Assembly: GCA_013365365.1 (NCBI GenBank) | Contig: JABVXU010000943.1 | Span: forward strand, 1-14,384 | Origin: Cruorifilaria tuberocauda | Taxonomy: Eukaryota; Nematoda; Chromadorea; Rhabditida; Onchocercidae | Direction: 5' to 3' | DNA length: 14,384 bases | Part shown: one piece after another, positions 8,361 through 14,384 of the stretch | Numbering within the stretch: position 1 is the first letter of the stretch | How the letters are laid out: every line of letters begins with the position of its first letter | Program-made: the position numbers and the translations under genes | Notes under the pieces: model-generated | The model's database searches: none | Told to the model about the DNA's origin: nothing | The model's input: the letters and a program-made list of their open reading frames with translations, nothing else

Positions 8361-9008
8361 AGACCTTTATACGTGCCAGACAAATAAATGTTAATCAAGC
8401 AAATTCTTATAACTCTGTACTTTACGGTTATGTTGAAGATTATGTTTTATTTTTGTAATCAATTGTATTGAAGAGAAAGTTAAAGACTGTATAGTATTAA
8501 TGAAGAAACGGTAGAATTCATCGGGATTTCTAATAAATTCAGTAAATTTAAGAAATTGAAGAGATAAAGGAATTTTATTCAATAGATGAATTTCAGAATA
8601 AAATGGTACAATATCATTCTGTAAATATGAAATGATTCTTTTTGCTTTTTTCTCATATTCATGATCTTTTTACCTTGCATCGTTTTTTCTTTTCTTTTTT
8701 TTTTTTTTAATTCTGATTCCTTGTGAATAAATAGATGAACTTGTTGATTGGTAGAAAGTAGCAATGCCGTTCTAAGAATTTTGAGATTTTCTTAACCTTT
8801 AAACTTTTTTGAAATCAATCACTTATTGGAAAATATTTTCGAATTTTTCTCGTAGTTTTTACAATTTTGATACGGGGAAATGTTCGAAAAATCTCTGAAA
8901 ATTACACTTGAAATATTTCAAAAAAAAAAGGGTTAAAGGTTTTATTTTACTTTTTAATTTTGGATTTTATTTTAGAAAGATACTTAATTCATACAAGTTG
9001 ATAATATT
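8361..9008. other. AT-rich stretch without a convincing gene
   Basis: Two short adjoining minus-strand open frames (8391-8582 and 8579-8764, 63 and 61 codons) are present. Their products are rich in Lys, Ile, Phe and Asn, match no family recognised here, and lack splice or domain support. The rest is poly-T and AT-rich sequence. Confidence 0.5.
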
Positions 9009-9170
9009 GATAATTTTCTTTATCATTTTAACGTCTCTTCATTTATCCTAAATTGATGATTTGATAATTTTCGTTGCCATTTTAACGTTTTTTAATTTAT
9101 TCTAAATTGATAATTTGATAATTTTCTTTATCATTTTAATGCTTCTTCATTTATCCTTTTAATTTTCTAA
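9009..9170. repeat. 54-bp tandem repeat, three copies
   Basis: GATAATTTTCTTTATCATTT begins at 9009 and recurs at 9063 and 9117, an exact 54-bp period. Each unit continues TAACGTCTCTTCATTTATCC with substitutions. Non-coding. Confidence 0.85.
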
Positions 9171-9426
9171 ATTTCTCAAAGTCAAAGTAAAGTTTAAGTA
9201 ATCCTTTCTCATTTCTCGATGCAAATCTAATAAAGGCTAGCAAGAAAAAAAGACTGAAAGGGATTGTTAAAAGCAATAAAGCTAACGAATGGCTGTTACT
9301 TTAGGCTTAAGCTAAATTACTCTTTACATCTACGAAAAATAAGGGTGGTAGAGCTGAAAAAGAATCCAAGGAATTGATTTTAAACCACTATAGGCTTTTA
9401 TGGATCATTTCGTTCATTATCAATAC

Positions 9427-9525
9427 TCAATTCATATCTCTTAAATAACCTTTTATCAATTCATATCTCTTAAATAACTTTTTATCAATCTATATCTCTT
9501 GAATAACTTTTTATCAACTCATATA
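9427..9525. repeat. 29-bp tandem repeat, about 3.4 copies
   Basis: TCAATTCATATCTCTTAAAT followed by AACCTTTTA repeats at 9427, 9456 and 9485, with a partial unit at 9514 (TCAACTCATAT). The period is exactly 29 bases. Confidence 0.88.
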
Positions 9526-11099
9526 TTCTAATGTGCAAAATATGTCATAATTTTCAAAAAAAGATATGAAATATTTATTGAGAAATTTTTTCTTTCACAA
9601 ATTTTCTCATGAAATTTGTAATTTAAAATTTGTTAATTTGTAAATTGTAATTTGTAGCATTTGTAATAACTTTCAAGCTTGAAAAACTAGCTTCAAATAT
9701 TTTTTGAATGTACTTTTTTTAAGTATCAAAATTTTAACATTATTAAAGGTATCATTTAGCATGGAAAACTAAATTTTCACTTGCAAAGTTTTAGTAAAGC
9801 AATAATTTATGAAAATGAAAAGGAAATGAAGAAATAAAAATAAAATCAACCAGTAATAATGCATTTTCATAATAATTACTCTGCATTTTCAAATTATTGA
9901 TCTGAAATCAACAATTTTGCTAAAAAAATTTTCGATGATAAATTTAAACGATAAATTAAACTTTTTATTATTAATTAAACGTCATGGACGAATAAATTTA
10001 TTAAATTAAATTAATTAAACGACGAAATTTGAACTTATTAATTAAATTAATTAAGTGAATAAAATTTTTATTCGTTTTTTTTTCAATAAAAAATTTTTTT
10101 AATCGAAATTTACCGTTTGAAATTTTTATAGTGAAATTAAATTATTAATAAAATTTAATAGATTTTTTAACGGTATTTTTGATAAAATTTTAAATAGAAT
10201 TTTAATAAAAAAGAATTTAATAATAAAATAAAGAAGAAAGAAGGATGGAAAAATTATATCTGAAGAAATATTAAAATGTATATTAAAATATTGTGTGACG
10301 AGTGTTTTCCAATTTCAGTTTTATCAGATAAAAGTGAAAAAGCTATTGATGTCAACGAATCGATACGTTTTTATTATTGGACTTTATTTATCATCTTTCT
10401 TCCTTCTATTTTATTTTATCCAATTGATTCTTTTTTAAATCTAAAATTATTGGAGCTTATAAGAATTCTTAGTCTATTTGATAATTATGGAATATTATAA
10501 GATTGGAATAAATAAATTAGTTTAAAATAACAAATATATTTATTGTTCATTTCTTTTTTCTCTTTTATCGATTACTTTTAACAAATAAATGACTCATAAA
10601 CGATATATATTGAATAAATAACTTAAACATTATGTAATCAAGTAAACTATGATAAGATTAGAAAGCAAACTGTGATAAGGTTTCAAAGAGTATTTATAAT
10701 CACTTCTAAATGATTGATTCCGATGGCACAAACTGATATTTACAAGTCTGTTTCGAAAGTGAGAAAAAAACTTTCCAATATTACTTTATCACTTCTTTGA
10801 AATATTTTCGAACAGAAGGAATGAAGTGAGAAAAAATATATCTAAATTAAAATTTATCAATATAAGTGAATGTATTTAACTAAAAGTTAAGTTATAATAA
10901 AGTTATAACAACAAATTTCATTATGAAAATTAAATTTTGTAAGATAAAAAGTAAGTTAGTTGAGTGAAATGGAATATTTGTAAGAATTCACTTTTTTTTT
11001 TCTCTCTTTATTACAACAAAAATTACTCGTTGATATATTACAAAGCTTAATGAAAATCTTTGTTTTTTGGGTTGATAGCTAACATTTGTCTTTGCTTTT
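9526..11099. other. Very AT-rich stretch without a convincing gene
   Basis: Dominated by ATTAATTAA, TAAATT and poly-T words, most extreme at 9940-10230. A 74-codon plus-strand open frame at 10276-10500 encodes a peptide with one hydrophobic segment (FYYWTLFIIFLPSILFYPI). It has no recognised family, and base composition alone could produce it. A TTTCAG precedes its internal part at about 10311-10316, so an exon cannot be excluded. Confidence 0.5.
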
Positions 11100-11395
11100 A
11101 AACCATATTCAACACTTTCAACATTTTCAGTAGCACTTTTCCTTTTCTTTTTCCATTTCCAATATTACCTTTCCATTTCATTTTCTATTTCCAATATTAC
11201 TTTTCTTTCCTTTATCATCCATTTTCAGTACTACTTCCATTTCCAATACTAATTTTCTTTTCTTTTTCCATTTTTAATTTTCCACTTTCCCATTTCTCTT
11301 TCCATTTTCAATATTACTTTTCTTTTCTTTATCATACATTTTCAATATTACTTCTCTGTTTCTTTTTCCATTTCTAATATTTACCTACTTTTCCT
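11100..11395. repeat. Degenerate pyrimidine-rich repeat array
   Basis: The plus strand is nearly free of G over 300 bases and repeats the phrases CCATTTCCAATATTACTTTT and CTTTATCATNCATTTTC. The clearest pair is AATATTACTTTTCTTT at 11193 and at 11310, a period of 117 bases. Shorter degenerate units sit inside. Strand asymmetry is strong. Confidence 0.7.
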
Positions 11396-11939
11396 CTTAC
11401 AATTCCATCTTTTTGTTACATAAAATAAACAAAAAAGGAAAAATAGCAAATATTTTTCTCCGTTGAACAATTTTCAAATATCATTAATCTTTATTTTTTT
11501 GAAAAGTAATATTTTATCGATTATACTTTGTTTATTAATGAATTTTTTTCTTTGCCAAAAATTTTTTTCGTTATTTTTTCACTGAAAAGAAAAGTTCATT
11601 TAAATTATCAAAATGGAAAAACATGTCATTCAAGTTTTCACAAATCAAATTTATTAATAGCATCATTAGATAGGAACTCTACCATTCATCAATCGAATGA
11701 TTTTTACAATACTTTTTAATTCGATCATTCATTCTATTTAAAAGGTCAACAAGCCAAAAAGCAATTTAATAACTTTTAATTCTTTCCAAAAATTCACAGT
11801 CATTTTAGTTGACATGAAAATTTTCATTTACATTAGTAATAATTGTACGTGTACAACATGAACTCCGTAAATTACAATGTAAAATATTTTATTGTTATAT
11901 TTGAAAATATTTGATATATATATCACTGTATAGGTAATT
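11396..11939. other. AT-rich stretch with a possible gene relic
   Basis: A plus-strand open frame at 11528-11719 (63 codons) is more polar than its surroundings and ends SSFHKSNLLIASL...HQSNDFYNTF. By eye this faintly resembles the PWP2 class of WD-repeat proteins, discussed in the findings. Nothing else is recognised. Confidence 0.3.
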
Positions 11940-12330
11940 TTTATAGTTGTAGTAGTTTATACGCATACAATAAGCGAATAGGCATAGGTAGAGATAATAA
12001 TTGTTTGCTATCGTGAAAAGTATAAGTAAAAAGTAAACAAATAGACATATAATAGTACAATGCTTATTGTTATCGTGTTTATATAAGAAAAATATGGTTA
12101 TCAGGTAGAGTGTGACAGAGAAAATAATCCTTATACTCTTACAAAAATTTTATGCAGTCGAATTAAATTAGTCATACATAATTTTTATTGCTGTGGTAGT
12201 TATACGCGTACAATAAAGTAGATATAATTCTTACTGCTATCGTAACTGTACGTTTACAATAAGCAATTAGATACAATCCTTACTACTATCATAATTATAC
12301 GCGTACAATAAGCAATTAAATACCATGACC
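11940..12330. repeat. 49-bp minisatellite, diverged left cluster
   Basis: Diverged copies of the ACGCGTACAATAAG unit are centred at 11961, 12204, 12250 and 12299. The phrases CTTACTGCTATC and AGATACAATCC lie between them. The spacings 46 and 49 match the better preserved cluster further right. A related GTACGTGTACAA lies at about 11846. Confidence 0.75.
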
Positions 12331-12563
12331 ATGGTAGAGGTTATTTCCAAAATTTGGAATAGCTATACAAAAGATTTTCTAAGTATAACTTAAGTTTCTT
12401 AAAAAGGAACTTTTCTGATAAGTTGAATTAATTCAGTATATTATTGATTTCTTGAGAATTATCTTCAATATTTTCAAGAAGTTTCTTAGTTTTTTCAAGA
12501 AAAACTCCAGTAAACTCAACAGAAGTTTCTTTCTTTTTTCTGTGGAAAATCTGGTTTTTTGTC

Positions 12564-12858
12564 TCATTGCTATCATAATTATACGTGTACAATAAGTAAG
12601 TAGACACATTCCTTCCTTACTGTTATCATAACTGTACGCGTACAATAAGGAAGCAGACACAAACCTTACTACTATCATAACTGTACGCGTACAATAAGGA
12701 AGCAGACACAAACCTTACTACTATCATAACTGTACGCGTACAATAAGGAAGCATACACAAACCTTACTACTACTATAATTATACGCGTACAATAAACTAG
12801 TAGTCACAATCCTTACTACTACCATAATTATATGCGTAAAATAAGCAAGCAGACACAA
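12564..12858. repeat. 49-bp minisatellite, main cluster
   Basis: Six units have ACGCGTA-type centres at 12583, 12636, 12685, 12734, 12783 and 12832. After a first step of 53 the period is exactly 49. A unit reads CTTACTACTATCATAACTGT, ACGCGTACAATAAGGAAGCA, then GACACAAAC. Units 2 to 4 are almost identical, which indicates recent expansion. Each good unit contains the 10-bp palindrome GTACGCGTAC or the near form ATACGCGTAC. Minus-strand open frames at 12433-12711 and 12724-12915 are readings of this repeat. Confidence 0.93.
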
Positions 12859-12945
12859 TTTTACTCTAGGAATTATTATTTTCAAAATTTGGCATAACAA
12901 TACAAACGATATCAAATACTTATGGATATTAACTTAACTACAATA

Positions 12946-13126
12946 TGCAAGTAGACAAATCCTTACTGCTATCATAACTGTAACGTACACATGAACAAAG
13001 CAGATACACAAGCCTTATTGCTACTATCACATGCAATCGATGCTCACTGCTATCGCATACAATAAACAAGTAAAGAAAATTGTTAATGCTATCATAATTA
13101 TACGCATACAATAAGGAAAATATAGT
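12946..13126. repeat. 49-bp minisatellite, diverged right cluster
   Basis: Further decayed units show CCTTACTGCTATCATAACTG at 12961, CACTGCTATCGCATACAATA near 13047 and ATGCTATCATAATTATACGC near 13086, followed by ATACAATAAGG. Unit length is irregular here. Confidence 0.7.
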
Positions 13127-13347
13127 TATTGTAATTGAAAATAAAGATAACCGATCATTGTGATAGAAAAGTATGAAAGAGAGAAGAGAAGATAAGAAGT
13201 GTGGATTTCTTTTTGTTTCTACTAAAATCATTTTGTGTTTGGCAGTGAAGCGATCGATAAGTGTGCTATTTCTTCAGTATCAATCTTCCTTTTTCTCTCA
13301 AATTTTGCTTTAAACTAAAAGACACTTTGCTATCTATCATTGAATTT

Positions 13348-13396
13348 TATCATTTATCACTTATCATTTATCATTTATCACTTATCATTTATCATT
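13348..13396. repeat. Heptamer microsatellite TATCATT/TATCACT
   Basis: Seven perfect heptamers, in the order CATT, CACT, CATT, CATT, CACT, CATT, CATT after TAT, giving a 21-bp higher-order period. The 76-codon plus-strand open frame over 13261-13491 runs through this array and is not supported as a gene. Confidence 0.93.
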
Positions 13397-13735
13397 TATT
13401 AAAAATTTTAATTTTAATCAATCCAACAATTGAATCTTTTAATTCAAAAAACAAAGAGGAAAAAACAAAAGTGAAAAAGAAAAAAAGATGAGAAGAAATA
13501 AATTTTAAAATTAATCCATGATTGTATAGTAAAATGATAAATTAAATTATTGATTGATAATTCTTCGATTTTTTTTTTCTCTTCTGCTATTATATTCTTT
13601 TTTTACTCAAACTTTTGTAATCGGAGTTAACCTTTATGTAACAGTATTGAATAGTTATCAGTGTTGTTTATCACGTTGATCAATCAAACTATCAATAATT
13701 ATTCATTGCTTTATTTACTTTTTTTTTGGATGGTA

Positions 13736-13805
13736 AGGAATTGTTATTTTCATCCTGCAGACAGTGTTGATTGAAAGGTATTGGAGGATGAGAATAACAA
13801 TTCCT
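13736..13805 (+). other. 70-nt near-perfect hairpin
   Basis: The arm GGAATTGTTATTTTCATCCT (13737-13756) faces AGGATGAGAATAACAATTCC (13785-13804). Nineteen of 20 positions pair, and the exception is a T:G that is a G-U wobble in plus-strand RNA. One more A-T pair at 13736/13805 makes a 21-pair stem with a 28-nt loop (13757-13784). The size is like an animal microRNA precursor, but it could also be a small inverted-repeat element. Confidence 0.6.
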
Positions 13806-13986
13806 GAAATTATCTATTAAATCACCTCAAATTTCATAAATCAATCATTTCGTTTCAAATTCGTCATCATAATTCGGTTGTTTATTTACTTTATATTCCT
13901 TGCTTCTATTGAAATTGCTGTCAATAATTTCATTTTAATAAAATTAATCATTTCAGTAAGTATAACTTAAGTATAATTAGACGGTA

Positions 13987-14384
13987 ATTGTTTTTTTTTT
14001 CTTTTATGATTTCCTGATTTCTGATAATGAATTCTAAAATAGTAATTTAGCTATATTGTTTTTTTTCTTTTCTTTCGTCATTTCTGTTAATGAATTCATT
14101 CTAAAACAATAATTCCGAAAATTACTTAGAAATACTTTCAGGTTTTTTTTTTGGAAAGCCAATTATTCCTTTAATTCTTAAATATAATCATCCAGTAATT
14201 GTTTTTTTTTTCTTTTCTGATTTTTGTCAATGAATTAATTCTAAAATTCCGCAAAATTATTTAATAATATTTTCAGTTCTTTTTTTTTTGAAAAATCAAT
14301 TATTCCATTTTAATTCTTAGATATGATTATCTGGTTAATTTTTTTTCCTTTTAATTTCCGGATTTCTAATAATGAATTCTACAA
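13987..14384. repeat. About 140-bp tandem repeat running off the window
   Basis: ATTGTTTTTTTT-type starts lie at 13987, 14055 and 14198, with a variant at 14338. Spacings are 68, 143 and 140. A full unit has a poly-T and CTTTT head, TCTGTTAATGAATTCATTCT, an AAATTATTT region, TTTCAGG with poly-T, then CAATTATTCC and TTAATTCTTA. The first unit has lost about half its length and the last is cut by the window end. Confidence 0.85.

Noticed and set aside
8391..8764. Two adjoining minus-strand open frames of 63 and 61 codons
   Set aside because: Composition-driven Lys, Ile and Phe-rich peptides in different frames; no domain and no splice signals that join them to ADA2.
10276..10500. 74-codon plus-strand open frame with one hydrophobic segment
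   Set aside because: No recognised family, no supporting splice partners, and it lies in the most AT-rich part of the window, where such frames arise by chance.
12323..12338. Short palindrome TACCATGACCATGGTA
   Set aside because: A 7-bp stem with a 2-base centre is expected by chance at this length and has no supporting context.
12433..13231. Three minus-strand open frames with repeated LLYAYNY/CLLPYCTR peptides
   Set aside because: They follow the 49-bp minisatellite, whose period is not a multiple of three; no protein family is recognised.
13261..13491. 76-codon plus-strand open frame
   Set aside because: Its middle is the TATCATT/TATCACT microsatellite and its end is a lysine-rich poly-A reading.

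Overview
The window looks like nuclear DNA from a nematode, most likely a filarial or related spirurid worm. It is strongly AT-rich. Its one convincing gene is split by twelve short to medium introns (about 70 to 440 bases) whose 3' ends are nematode-like (TTTCAG, TTGCAG, ATTCAG, TTTTAG). The start codon directly follows a TTTCAG acceptor, as expected for a spliced-leader trans-spliced message. The species assignment is an inference from composition and gene structure, since no species-specific sequence was recognised.

Layout. Positions 1-187 are the end of a 27-bp satellite with a four-unit higher-order repeat. Positions 300-1610 hold three copies of one dispersed repeat, two direct and one inverted, forming a 1.3-kb foldback-like unit. 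Positions 1611-3005 hold no recognisable gene apart from the probable 3' end signals of the next one. Positions 3006-7244 on the minus strand carry a complete 13-exon gene for an ADA2 (TADA2B-like) transcriptional adaptor of about 556 residues. All twelve introns are GT-AG and every exon phase matches its neighbour. From 7245 to the end no convincing protein gene was found. This 7.1 kb is mostly repeats: a 38-bp triplet (7443-7556), a minisatellite with units of 60 to 72 bp (7680-8238) that carries a TGACTCA-type site in each unit, a 54-bp triplet (9009-9170), a 29-bp array (9427-9525), a degenerate pyrimidine-rich array (11100-11395), a 49-bp minisatellite centred on GTACGCGTAC (11940-13126, in clusters), a heptamer microsatellite (13348-13396), a 70-nt near-perfect hairpin (13736-13805) and a repeat of about 140 bp that runs off the right edge.

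How it fits together. The only functional unit that can be argued for is the ADA2 gene. ADA2 proteins bridge the acetyltransferase GCN5 and ADA3 in SAGA-type histone acetylation complexes. Its 5' end lies only about 200 bases from the 38-bp repeats and about 440 bases from the TGACTCA-bearing minisatellite, so those arrays occupy the place where a promoter or upstream control region would be. Whether they act on the gene cannot be told from sequence alone. No previously undescribed multi-gene system is visible. The most testable oddities are the upstream minisatellite, the 70-nt hairpin and the unusual architecture of the ADA2 protein.
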